A DNA stretch of 64,000 bases. Origin: Verrucomicrobiaceae bacterium (GTDB lineage: Bacteria; Verrucomicrobiota; Verrucomicrobiia; Verrucomicrobiales; Akkermansiaceae). Each line of letters starts with the position of its first letter. Position 1 is the stretch's first letter. The position numbers were made by a program, and so were the translations under genes. This document shows positions 1-8,448 of this stretch, piece by piece. The notes under the pieces were generated by a model, which was given only the letters and a program-made list of their open reading frames with translations, did no database searches and was not told the origin of the DNA. The stretch lies in contig JAIXWR010000012.1 in the NCBI GenBank assembly GCA_027491155.1, forward strand, positions 248,001 through 312,000. The letters run 5' to 3'.

Positions 1-224
1 GGTTCCCACCCGCAGTTCTGATTCCCGGACTTCTTGATCGATTCTCATGGCCGTTGGTACCGCAAAACCGTCCAGTCATCCAACGCCTGCTGAGCGGGAG
101 GCGCTAGGATGCCTGTTTTGCGAGATCGGCGAACAGTAGGAGTTTTCTGACGAGAAATGGCGAGCAAGCCAGGCGGCAAAAGACCCGTAGCGGGGAACGG
201 CAGCAGCCCTGCGCCGTCCTCCTC

Positions 225-2762
225 ATGAAACCCATCCTCGCGCTCCTTCCCCTGCTCGCCGCCAGCGCCGTGGCCGAGCCCGTGCTCGATGCCCGCAAGC
301 TGCTCGAGCAGCAGGACTTCCTGGTGAACCGGGACTACGACTGGTACGAACGGCACATCCCCTTCTTCGACAGCCCGGACGAGGAGATCGACAAGACCTA
401 CTACTACCGATGGGAGCTGGTCACCCGGCACCTCGTGTATGGCAATCCGAACCACGGATACGCCTTCACCGAATTCTCCAACCGGCCCTTCTGGTCCGGC
501 GCGTACGGCACCATCGCCTGCCCGGCCGGCCACCAGATCAACGAGGTCCGCTGGCTGCGGGACCCGAGATACGTGCGGGACTTCGTCCGCTTCTGGATGC
601 GCCACCCCGGCGCACAGCCGCGCAACTATTCCTTCTGGGCCGCCGACGCCGCCTGGGCCGCCCACCAGGTCCAGCCCAACGATCCCTTCATCACCGACCT
701 GTTAGACGACCTGGTCCGCAACTATCGGGAATGGGAAAAGAAGTGCTGGGTCGAGGAGATGGGCCTCTTCTGGCAGACGGGGCATGACGACGGCATGGAG
801 TTCGACATCAACGCCCAACAGACCAAGGACATCCTGCGCGGCGGCCAGTCGCTGCGGCCGAGCTTCAACGCCTACATGTGGGCGGACGCGGTCGCCATTT
901 CGAGGATCGCGAAGCTGAAGGGCGACGGGGCCACCGCGGAAGCCTTCGCGGCCAAGGCGGCGCGGATCAAGAGCCAGCTGGAGAAGCTGCTGTGGGATCC
1001 GCAGCGCGAGTTCTTCTTCCCGATGAGCAACCAGGAGCACGAGAAGGACGGCCACGTGGTGAAGAAGCACACGCTGACCTACCAAAGCGGCAAGTTCGCC
1101 GGCAGCATGCACGGCCGCGAGCTGCACGGCTACGTGCCCTGGGCCTTCAACCTGCCGGGCCCGGGCTTCGAGGACGCCTGGCAGTTCCTGACCGACGAGT
1201 ATTTCTTCAAAGCCCCCTTCGGCCCGACCAGCATCGAGCGCCACGACCCGCAGTTCGTGCTGAAGGACGGCTGCTGCTGGTGGAGCGGGCAATCCTGGCC
1301 CTTCGCCACCACCCAGACCCTGAAGGCGATGGCCAACCTGCTGCACCACTACCGGCAGGACCACGTGAACCGCGCGGATTACGTCGAACTGCTGCACACC
1401 TTCGCCATCTCCCATCGCAAGGACGGCAAACCCTACATCGCGGAAGCGCTCAATCCCTTCGACGGCTCGTGGAAAGGCCACGACATGGAAAACCGCAGCG
1501 AACACTACTTCCACTCCGGCTTCACCGACCTCGTCATCACCGGACTGGCCGGCATCCAGACTTCGGAGAGCGGCACGCTGGTGGTCGATCCGCTGGTTCC
1601 GGAAAGCTGGGACCACTTCGCCCTCGACCGCGTGGCCTACCACGGCCACGAGATCTCGGTCATCTGGGACAGGACCGGCGAGCGCTACCGGGCCGGCAAG
1701 GGGCTGCAAGTCCTGGTCAACGGCAAGCAGGCCGCCGCTTCGCCCGGCCTCGGCAAGCTGGTCGTCCAACTGCCCGCGATGAAGGTCATCCCGGTCGATG
1801 ACAACCCGCCGATGAACTACGCCGTGAACAACGACGGCGACTACTACCCGCGCTACCAGGCGTCCCAAGTCCACCCGCGCAGCTCGCTGGCGATGCTCAG
1901 CGACGGCCAATACCGCTACGACATCCGGCCGGTCAACCGCTGGACCACGGTCGATTCGCCCAACGCCTCGGACTGGGTCGAAGTGGACTTCGGCACGCCG
2001 CGGCCGATCGACACGGTGAAGATCTACGTGCTCGACGACGGCGAAAAGAGCGAGTTCGGGAAGGTCTCGCCGCCGTCCGCGATCCGCCTCGAGCATTGGG
2101 ACGGCGCCGCATGGAAGACGGTGCCGGGCGCGAAGGCATCGGCCGCCGCTCCCGTCGGCCGCCGGCCGCACATCGTGAGCTTTCCCGTCCTCAAGGTCAC
2201 CCGCCTCCGCGCGGTGCTGACCCACGCCGCGGGGAGCCGCTCCGGGCTCACCGAGTTCGAGGCCTGGGGTCCCGGAACGAAGCCTTACGAAGCGGCCCCG
2301 CCGCCGGCCGGAAACCTCGCGTTCAACCGGAACGGGGAAGGTTTCCCGAAAGCCAGCGCTTCCCATTCCGACATCTACGGCGGCCTGCCGCCGCGGGCGA
2401 TCGACGGCAAGATCATCTTCGAAGCCACCCCGATGAACCGCTGGACTTCCTACGGCTCGCCGAACCCGACCGATTCCTACGAGGTCGATTTCGGCAAGCC
2501 GGTGAAGGTATCCCGCGCCGTGCTCCATCTCTACGACGACCGCGGCGGCGTTCAGGCACCCGGGGACTACCGCATCGAAGGATGGAACGGCAACGAGTGG
2601 CAGGCGATGGCGCAGCAGGTGAAATCCCCGGCGACCCCGACCGGCGGCATGGCGAACATCGTGACCTTCACCCCGGCCGAAGTCGGCAAGCTGCGCGTCG
2701 TCTTCACCCACAAGGGCCAGGCCCGCAGCGGCATGACCGAATTCGAGGTGTGGGAGAAATAG
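225..2762 (+). CDS. Secreted six-hairpin-type glycoside hydrolase with two discoidin-like domains
   Basis: An 845-residue secreted protein that probably cleaves a glycan outside the cytoplasm; the substrate is not readable from sequence. The N-terminus MKPILALLPLLAASAVA is a Sec signal peptide. Residues about 30-510 resemble the (alpha/alpha)6 glycosidases of the MGH1/trehalase-like clan, with aromatic-rich stretches such as WWSGQSWPFATTQT and a conserved-looking ENRSEHYFHSGF segment. Two related C-terminal modules follow, about residues 525-690 and 695-845, each with an NRWT motif and a closing TEFE(A/V)W, typical of F5/8 type C (discoidin) carbohydrate-binding domains. A sulfatase gene starts 64 bases downstream on the same strand, so the pair may act on the same sulfated glycan. 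The fold assignment is by motif and layout only; the GH family is not certain. Confidence 0.72.
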   Translation: MKPILALLPLLAASAVAEPVLDARKLLEQQDFLVNRDYDWYERHIPFFDSPDEEIDKTYYYRWELVTRHLVYGNPNHGYAFTEFSNRPFWSGAYGTIACPAGHQINEVRWLRDPRYVRDFVRFWMRHPGAQPRNYSFWAADAAWAAHQVQPNDPFITDLLDDLVRNYREWEKKCWVEEMGLFWQTGHDDGMEFDINAQQTKDILRGGQSLRPSFNAYMWADAVAISRIAKLKGDGATAEAFAAKAARIKSQLEKLLWDPQREFFFPMSNQEHEKDGHVVKKHTLTYQSGKFAGSMHGRELHGYVPWAFNLPGPGFEDAWQFLTDEYFFKAPFGPTSIERHDPQFVLKDGCCWWSGQSWPFATTQTLKAMANLLHHYRQDHVNRADYVELLHTFAISHRKDGKPYIAEALNPFDGSWKGHDMENRSEHYFHSGFTDLVITGLAGIQTSESGTLVVDPLVPESWDHFALDRVAYHGHEISVIWDRTGERYRAGKGLQVLVNGKQAAASPGLGKLVVQLPAMKVIPVDDNPPMNYAVNNDGDYYPRYQASQVHPRSSLAMLSDGQYRYDIRPVNRWTTVDSPNASDWVEVDFGTPRPIDTVKIYVLDDGEKSEFGKVSPPSAIRLEHWDGAAWKTVPGAKASAAAPVGRRPHIVSFPVLKVTRLRAVLTHAAGSRSGLTEFEAWGPGTKPYEAAPPPAGNLAFNRNGEGFPKASASHSDIYGGLPPRAIDGKIIFEATPMNRWTSYGSPNPTDSYEVDFGKPVKVSRAVLHLYDDRGGVQAPGDYRIEGWNGNEWQAMAQQVKSPATPTGGMANIVTFTPAEVGKLRVVFTHKGQARSGMTEFEVWEK

Positions 2763-2826
2763 GAAGTGGCGGCAGTTGACGATTGAAGGACACATCCGCC
2801 GCCGCTCCCGCGTTCTATCCGCCGAC

Positions 2827-4161
2827 ATGCTCCGGAATTCCCTCGCCTGCCTGGCCCTCGGTTTCGCCATCGCCTCCGCGGCACCGGGGCCGAACTTCGT
2901 GGTCATCTTCACCGACGACCACGGAGTCGGTGACGTTTCGTGCTACGGGGAAACGGAGGTCCGCACGCCGCACATCGACCGCCTCGCGGCGGAAGGCATG
3001 AAGTTCACCCGGATGCGGGCCAATGCCACCGTGTGTTCGCCATCCCGCGCCGCGCTGCTGACCGGGCTTCATGCCGACCGTGCCGGAGTACCGGGCGTGA
3101 TCCGCAGCCAGCCGGAAAACTCGTGGGGCTATCTGGCACCCGGCATCCCCACCTTGCCCGGCGAGTTGAAGAAGGCCGGCTACCACAGCGCGCTGGTCGG
3201 CAAGTGGCACCTCGGCCTCGAGTCCCCGAACACGCCGAACGAGCGCGGCTTCGATTTCTTCCACGGCTTCCTCGGCGACATGATGGACAGTTACACGAGT
3301 CACCTCCGGCACGGCAGGAACTACCTGCGGCGCAATGCCGAGGTGATCGAGCCGCAGGGCCACGCGACCGACCTGTTCAGCCGCTGGGCGGTCGATTACC
3401 TCCGCGAGCGCGCCGCGAAGCCGGAGCAGCCGTTCTTCCTCTACCTCGCCTACAACGCGCCCCATTTCCCGATCGAGCCACCCGCCGAGTGGCTGGCCCG
3501 GGTGAAGGAACGCGCGCCGGAGCTCGATCCGAAACGCGCGGCGAACGTCGCTTTCGTCGAGCACCTCGACGACCGGATCGGGCAGGTGCTCGCGGCGCTC
3601 GACGAGACCGGCTTGGCGAAGAACACCGTGGTCGTCTTCAGCGCCGACAACGGCGGCTCGCTCCCGCACGGCCAGAGCAACCGGCCGTGGCGGGGCGGCA
3701 AGCAGGACCATCTCGACGGCGGCCTGCGGGTGCCGTTCCTGGTGCGCTGGCCGGGGCGGATCGAACCCGGCAGCCAAAGCGACCACGCCGGGCTGGTCTT
3801 CGACCTGTTCCCCACTTTCCTCGAACTCGCCGGGGTGAAGCCCTCGCCGGAGCTCGACGCCGCAAGCCTGCTACCCGCCTTCAAAGGTCGCGCCGCAGCC
3901 GCTCCGCGCGACCTCTATTTCGTCCGCCGTGAAGGCGGCGCTGCCTACGGAGGCCTCGCCTATCACGCGTTGATCCGCGGCGATTGGAAGCTGATGCGCA
4001 ACAACCCCTGGTCGCCGATGGAACTCTACCATCTCGGCAATGATCCGGGCGAAACCACCAACCTCGCCGGCAAGGAGCCGGAGATCTTCCGTGATCTCTC
4101 CGACGCCCTGCAACGCCACATCCAGCGCGGCGGCCGCACTCCGTGGCAGAAGCCCGAATAG
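2827..4161 (+). CDS. Secreted type I (FGly) sulfatase
   Basis: A 444-residue arylsulfatase-type enzyme predicted to hydrolyse sulfate esters in the periplasm or outside the cell. The frame is open from 2776, but the ATG at 2827 gives a normal signal peptide (MLRNSLACLALGFAIASA) and is preferred. The mature protein opens with PNFVVIFTDDHG, whose Asp pair is the usual metal site. C70-S-P-S-R74 is the C-x-P-S-R formylglycine signature, followed by AALLTG. GKWHLG and SADNGGSLPHG are further S1-family motifs. Length is normal for the family. A formylglycine-generating enzyme would be needed and none is in this window. Substrate class is unknown; the neighbouring glycosidase suggests a sulfated polysaccharide. 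Confidence 0.88.
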   Translation: MLRNSLACLALGFAIASAAPGPNFVVIFTDDHGVGDVSCYGETEVRTPHIDRLAAEGMKFTRMRANATVCSPSRAALLTGLHADRAGVPGVIRSQPENSWGYLAPGIPTLPGELKKAGYHSALVGKWHLGLESPNTPNERGFDFFHGFLGDMMDSYTSHLRHGRNYLRRNAEVIEPQGHATDLFSRWAVDYLRERAAKPEQPFFLYLAYNAPHFPIEPPAEWLARVKERAPELDPKRAANVAFVEHLDDRIGQVLAALDETGLAKNTVVVFSADNGGSLPHGQSNRPWRGGKQDHLDGGLRVPFLVRWPGRIEPGSQSDHAGLVFDLFPTFLELAGVKPSPELDAASLLPAFKGRAAAAPRDLYFVRREGGAAYGGLAYHALIRGDWKLMRNNPWSPMELYHLGNDPGETTNLAGKEPEIFRDLSDALQRHIQRGGRTPWQKPE

Positions 4162-4193
4162 CGCCTGCCGGTCTCACCGTTCCCTGGCCTTCC

Positions 4194-6122
4194 ATGACAA
4201 GAGCATTCCTTCTTCCGCTGCTCGCGGCGACGTTTTCACTGCAAGTCCGTGCCGCCGAACTCGCCGCGCCGGTGCCGGTCGCGGAGGCTTCCAGCCTGAC
4301 GACCGTCTCCCCCCACCCGCACCTCTCCTGGCAAGAAGTCGCCGGTGCCGACTCCTACCGCATCCGGATCGAGGGCCCCGGTGATGCCGCCGGCACGGTC
4401 GTCGAGGATTCCGTCCACTCCGTCATCCGCTGGTTCGTGGTCGCCAAACCGATGGCGGCAGGAAACTACCGCTGGCGGGTCCGGGCGGAGCGCGACGATG
4501 GCAGCGCCGGTCCTTGGTCGGCAGCTTCGAACCTCTCGGTCATCGAACCGGCCAGGACCTTCGAAGTGACTCCGGACATGCCGGTCGCAGAAGTCCGCCG
4601 CATCGCCCGCGAGGCCGCGGCTTCACCGTCCGCCCGCATCCGGCTGGCCAAAGGAAGCTACCGCTGGGATGCCGGCTACCAGCAGGCGGTGTTCGCCTGG
4701 AAAGGCGCGCAGAACCTGATCCTCGAGGGAAGCGGCGCGGAGATTTCACTCACCGATCCCTCGTCCCAGCTGCTCCATCTCGACGGCTGCCGCGGCGTGG
4801 TCATCCGCGATTTGAAAACCAGCCACGAACCGACGCCCTACAGCGCGCTGGAAGTGCTCGCGGTGGACCCCGGCGGCGACTGGTTCGAAGGCCGCGTGCT
4901 CGCCGGCTTCTCCGGGGAACGCTACCCGCGGGAAGTGAACCAGTTCTTCGTTTACGCCGTCGCGCCCGACGACTTCATGAAGAAGCACCCGGACCGACCC
5001 GGCCACGTTTACCTGGCGTGGGACCGGACCCGCAGCATCGCGCCCGGGGTGTTCCGCTTCCACACCCGCGAGACGGCCGAGCGGGGAGCCATGGCACAAC
5101 TCCGCCCCGGCGACCGGGCTCTCGCCTGCTACCGACGCTGGCCGCTGAACCTGATGTCGGGCTGCCGGGATGTCGCATGGTCCGGCGTCGTGGGCGGCAT
5201 CTCGGAAGGCGCCCTCTACATGGGCGGCGACAACACCGACATCAAGTTCCTCGGCCTCGTCCAGAAAAGCCAGGGTGCCTTCTTCCCGTCCGCACCCGGC
5301 TGGGTCACCGGCAACGACCGCCGCGGACCGTGGATCGAAGGCTGCGAGTGGCAAGGCATGACCGACGACGGGCCCAACATCACCGGCAACAGCTACCTCA
5401 TCGACCGCAGCGAAGGCGCGACGAGCTTCGAAGTCTCCACCGGCCCGGGATACCAGACGTCGGCGTGGCAAGCGGGAGACGAGATCCTGTTCTGGAATCC
5501 GCTCGACGGCCGGCCGCTCGCCGAGACGCGCGTCGCCACCGCTTCGCGGGAGGGATCCAGGATCAAGTTCACCGTCGGCAGCCCGGTCGCCGGCCTGTCG
5601 CCGGGACGCGACCTCGCCGTGCACACCCATGTTTACAACCTTTCCACCCAGAACCGCCAGCTGGTCATCCGCGGCAACCGCCTGACCGGCGGCCGGCGCT
5701 TCGGCTTCAACGTGAAGGCCATCGGCGCGCTGATCGACCGCAACCGCTTCCACGACATCGCGTCCTGCGCGGTTTATCTCGAAAACGAACCCACCGGCTG
5801 GGAAGGAATCGTGAACCGCGACGTCGTGATCCAGGACAACTTCATGACCGGCTGCGGCTACGATGCCCATTCCCGGCACCTGCAGCGCGCCAACATCCAC
5901 GTCAACACCTGGCACCCGGGCCGCGGGCTCGAGGAAACGGAATGGACGGGTAACCGGAACATCCTGATCCGCCGCAACACGATCGAGAACTGGAGCGGCA
6001 TCGCGATCGGCATCGACAATGCCGACGGCGTCAGGCTCCGGGACAACGCGATCCGGAATCCTTCCGCCCTCGCCGCGGACGAGGTGAAGGTTCACGAGCG
6101 GACCACCCGCGTGCAGCGGTAA
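4194..6122 (+). CDS. Secreted right-handed parallel beta-helix protein with N-terminal FN3-like domain
   Basis: A 642-residue secreted protein. The open frame extends upstream into the sulfatase gene, but the ATG at 4194 begins a clear signal peptide (MTRAFLLPLLAATFSLQVRA). Residues about 40-120 look like a fibronectin III-like fold (HLSWQEVAGADSYRIRIEGP, then YRWRVRAERDDG). The remainder, about 130-640, carries recurring short N/D-rich strands (for example NILIRRNTIENWSGIAIGI) typical of right-handed parallel beta-helices such as pectate-lyase-like polysaccharide lyases and hydrolases. No catalytic triad could be assigned, so lyase, hydrolase or binding roles are all open. It lies 32 bases after the sulfatase stop and ends 6 bases from the convergent phosphoesterase gene. 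Confidence 0.7.
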   Translation: MTRAFLLPLLAATFSLQVRAAELAAPVPVAEASSLTTVSPHPHLSWQEVAGADSYRIRIEGPGDAAGTVVEDSVHSVIRWFVVAKPMAAGNYRWRVRAERDDGSAGPWSAASNLSVIEPARTFEVTPDMPVAEVRRIAREAAASPSARIRLAKGSYRWDAGYQQAVFAWKGAQNLILEGSGAEISLTDPSSQLLHLDGCRGVVIRDLKTSHEPTPYSALEVLAVDPGGDWFEGRVLAGFSGERYPREVNQFFVYAVAPDDFMKKHPDRPGHVYLAWDRTRSIAPGVFRFHTRETAERGAMAQLRPGDRALACYRRWPLNLMSGCRDVAWSGVVGGISEGALYMGGDNTDIKFLGLVQKSQGAFFPSAPGWVTGNDRRGPWIEGCEWQGMTDDGPNITGNSYLIDRSEGATSFEVSTGPGYQTSAWQAGDEILFWNPLDGRPLAETRVATASREGSRIKFTVGSPVAGLSPGRDLAVHTHVYNLSTQNRQLVIRGNRLTGGRRFGFNVKAIGALIDRNRFHDIASCAVYLENEPTGWEGIVNRDVVIQDNFMTGCGYDAHSRHLQRANIHVNTWHPGRGLEETEWTGNRNILIRRNTIENWSGIAIGIDNADGVRLRDNAIRNPSALAADEVKVHERTTRVQR

Positions 6123-6128
6123 GGGCGT

Positions 6129-7340
6129 TCAGCGCCGGCGGGGCAGCTCGAAGCGGTCGAAGGCACCGCCCGCGACATCCAGCGCCTGGAACTTCAAGGG
6201 GCCGTCCGGCGGGATCTCGAAGAAGAACAGGTGGTTGACCGAACGCGAAACCGCGAGGTGCGGCACCTCGGCCGGCGGCCGCACCTTGCGGATGCTGGCG
6301 CCCCACGCGCCGTCGCCGAGGTAGGTGACACCCTTCGCGGGATCGTCCTGGATCTCGCCGCCGAGCAGCGGATGGGTCCGCTTGTAGGCGTGGTCGTGGT
6401 GCTCGAAGGCGAGGCTGACCCCGGCTTTTTCGAAGAGCGGCACCCAGTGCTTGCGGATGTCCAGCGTGGTGCCCTCGTCCTTGCGCACCGAAGGGTAGGC
6501 CGGCACGTGATAGACCGGGATCAGCAGGCGCCGCGGATCCTTCGCCCGCGCCGCGAGCGACTCCGCGAACCAATCCGTCTGCTTGCCGGCGATCCGGGCA
6601 CGATGGTTGGTATCGAGCACCCAGACGCTGAGATAGTCCCCGAAATCCAGCACGCCATAGGTTTCCTCTCCGGGAAACGCGAAGTTCGCCTCGTAGTAGG
6701 GAGCGACCGTGCTGTTCACCTCGTGGTTGCCGATCGCGGCAATCACCGGGATCACCCTCCGGTCCGGGCCGATCAGGTGGTCGCGGATGTTCCGGTGCCA
6801 GAGGATCTCCTTTTTGATCTCCCGCGCCTGGCCGTCCGAATACGAGTAATCGCCGCCCCACAGGATGAAGTCCGGCTTCAGCGACGCGGCCAGCGCGTTG
6901 ATCTTCTCGAACACCCCCGCCGGGGCCGTATCGCCGCCGGCCACCACCCGCAAGGTCCGCGTCAGCCGCGCAGGCATCGTCCGGAAATGATAAGGCTGTT
7001 CGCGCCCGGCGGGCCGGAACTCATACTCCGCGTCGGGCTCCAGACCGCTCAGTTCGACCCGGTAGACCCTCCGCTCCGGGGCATGGGGAAACTTGCTTTC
7101 CACCGGTGTCGCGCTGGTCCAGCCCTCCGCACCCTTCCGCCGGTGGAGCAAGCGCGGCTTCGCGAGCGGCGCGGCCTCGTGCCAGTCGATGGTCATCGTC
7201 GTCGACGGATCCCGCTGCCAGGTGAGGATCAGACCTTCCACCTCGTCCTCGGCGGCGGCCGGGATCAAAAGGCCCAGGACGATCGCGAGAATGCCGCGGG
7301 TGATGCCGTAGTCTCCGAAGTCCCGCCATCGCTGTTTCAT
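6129..7340 (-). CDS. Secreted metallophosphoesterase, purple acid phosphatase-like
   Basis: A 403-residue two-metal phosphoesterase. The frame is open further upstream, but the ATG at 7340 gives a signal-anchor/signal-peptide start (ITRGILAIVLGLLIPAAA) and is preferred. An N-terminal FN3-like domain (VEGLILTWQRDPSTTMTIDW) precedes the calcineurin fold, as in purple acid phosphatases. Metal-ligand motifs are visible: GGDTAP, GGDYSY near residue 160, GNHE near 203 and HHDHAY near 312. Function is inferred as release of phosphate from organic phosphate esters outside the cytoplasm. It is the only minus-strand gene among the first dozen, is divergent from the next phosphoesterase with 112 bases between, and faces the beta-helix gene tail to tail. 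Confidence 0.82.
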   Translation of the reverse strand: MKQRWRDFGDYGITRGILAIVLGLLIPAAAEDEVEGLILTWQRDPSTTMTIDWHEAAPLAKPRLLHRRKGAEGWTSATPVESKFPHAPERRVYRVELSGLEPDAEYEFRPAGREQPYHFRTMPARLTRTLRVVAGGDTAPAGVFEKINALAASLKPDFILWGGDYSYSDGQAREIKKEILWHRNIRDHLIGPDRRVIPVIAAIGNHEVNSTVAPYYEANFAFPGEETYGVLDFGDYLSVWVLDTNHRARIAGKQTDWFAESLAARAKDPRRLLIPVYHVPAYPSVRKDEGTTLDIRKHWVPLFEKAGVSLAFEHHDHAYKRTHPLLGGEIQDDPAKGVTYLGDGAWGASIRKVRPPAEVPHLAVSRSVNHLFFFEIPPDGPLKFQALDVAGGAFDRFELPRRR

Positions 7341-7452
7341 GAACCCAACCCAACGTGATTCCGGAGCCCGCGCTTTCGACGAATCGTGATCGTTCCGCGA
7401 AGCGCTCCGCCCGGGCTCCCGGCACCAGACCGGCCTGCACCCAACCGACCCC

Positions 7453-8433
7453 ATGCCCCGCTTGAAAACCCTGCAAGCCCTGCTCGCGGCCACGCTGCTG
7501 GCAGCCGCCGCGCTGCCGGCCCGCGACCTGACTTTCATCGTCACCAGCGACTCGCACTACATCACCGACGACCAGTCGGAGCGGAACCGGTCGATCCGGC
7601 TTTCGATCGAAGAGATGAACGCGATCGACCGGCGGACCTGGCCCGAAAGCCTCGGCGGCGGTGCGATCGCCAAGCCGCGCGCGGTGTTCATCAACGGCGA
7701 CATCATCGACGACGGCGACAAGAAGGACGAGACCGCCCTCCAGTGGAGTTACTTCGTCCGCGACTTCGGCCTGACCGGCGAAGACGGCCTGCTGAAGTAT
7801 CCGGTGTTCGACGGCTACGGCAACCACGACGGCCCTCCCGCCGGCGCGGAGAAGCACGGGTTCTCGATGCAAGCCAAGCTCAAGGAGCGCAACCTCCGCC
7901 GCAAGGAACTCGGCTGGCTGAAGGAGCTCTGCCCGAAAGGCCTGCACTACTCCTTCGAGTTCGACGGCGTCCACTTCGTCCAAGTCAACATCTACCCGGC
8001 CGACACCCAGCACGCGAAGATCCGCTACAACCGCGTCTGGCACGATCCCCAGGGCGCGCTGGCCTTTCTCAAGTCCTCGCTCGAAAAGCACGCCGCGGCC
8101 AAGGATCGCCCGGTCGTGATCCTTTCCCACTGCGGCTTCGACACCGACTGGTGGCACCCCGAGGACTGGTCCGCCTTCCACGCGGCGGTCGCACCCTACC
8201 CGGTCGCCACCTACTTCTGCGGGCACACCGGCACCGGCATCCTGAAATACAAGCCCGAGGATTCCACCGGGCCCGAGCTTCCGGTCGTCAACACCGGCCA
8301 GACGGCCAAGGGCTTCTTCGTCGTCCGCATCACCGGCGACCGCATCCGCGCCGCCTACCGGATCCGCGAGGCCGCCGGCTGGAACTGGAAGTTCCCGATG
8401 GACCGCCCGCTCCCGACATCCGCCGCGCGCTGA
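7453..8433 (+). CDS. Secreted calcineurin-like phosphoesterase (Sec-exported paralogue)
   Basis: A 326-residue metallophosphoesterase with Sec signal MPRLKTLQALLAATLLAAAALPA. Two-metal-site motifs are all present: SDSHY near residue 32, NGDIIDDGD near 80, GYGNHDGP near 122, LSHCGF near 222 and CGHTGTG near 256. It closely parallels the product of 16714-17790: both have G(D/E)DGLLK(Y/W)P before the GNHDGP motif and K(E/A)RN-RRK-L followed by GLHYS. The two are therefore probable paralogues that differ in export route. It is the first gene of a co-directional run reaching 22812 with gaps of at most about 80 bases. Substrate is unknown. Confidence 0.82.
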   Translation: MPRLKTLQALLAATLLAAAALPARDLTFIVTSDSHYITDDQSERNRSIRLSIEEMNAIDRRTWPESLGGGAIAKPRAVFINGDIIDDGDKKDETALQWSYFVRDFGLTGEDGLLKYPVFDGYGNHDGPPAGAEKHGFSMQAKLKERNLRRKELGWLKELCPKGLHYSFEFDGVHFVQVNIYPADTQHAKIRYNRVWHDPQGALAFLKSSLEKHAAAKDRPVVILSHCGFDTDWWHPEDWSAFHAAVAPYPVATYFCGHTGTGILKYKPEDSTGPELPVVNTGQTAKGFFVVRITGDRIRAAYRIREAAGWNWKFPMDRPLPTSAAR

Positions 8434-8448
8434 GCGTCGATCTCTAAC

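Noticed and set aside
1-224. Possible end of an upstream gene or promoter before the first glycosidase
   Set aside because: No motif-bearing frame and no convincing promoter could be identified in these bases.
4309-4314. C6 run in the plus-strand beta-helix protein gene
   Set aside because: It is inside coding sequence, not at a start, and is an isolated case in the first 26 kb.
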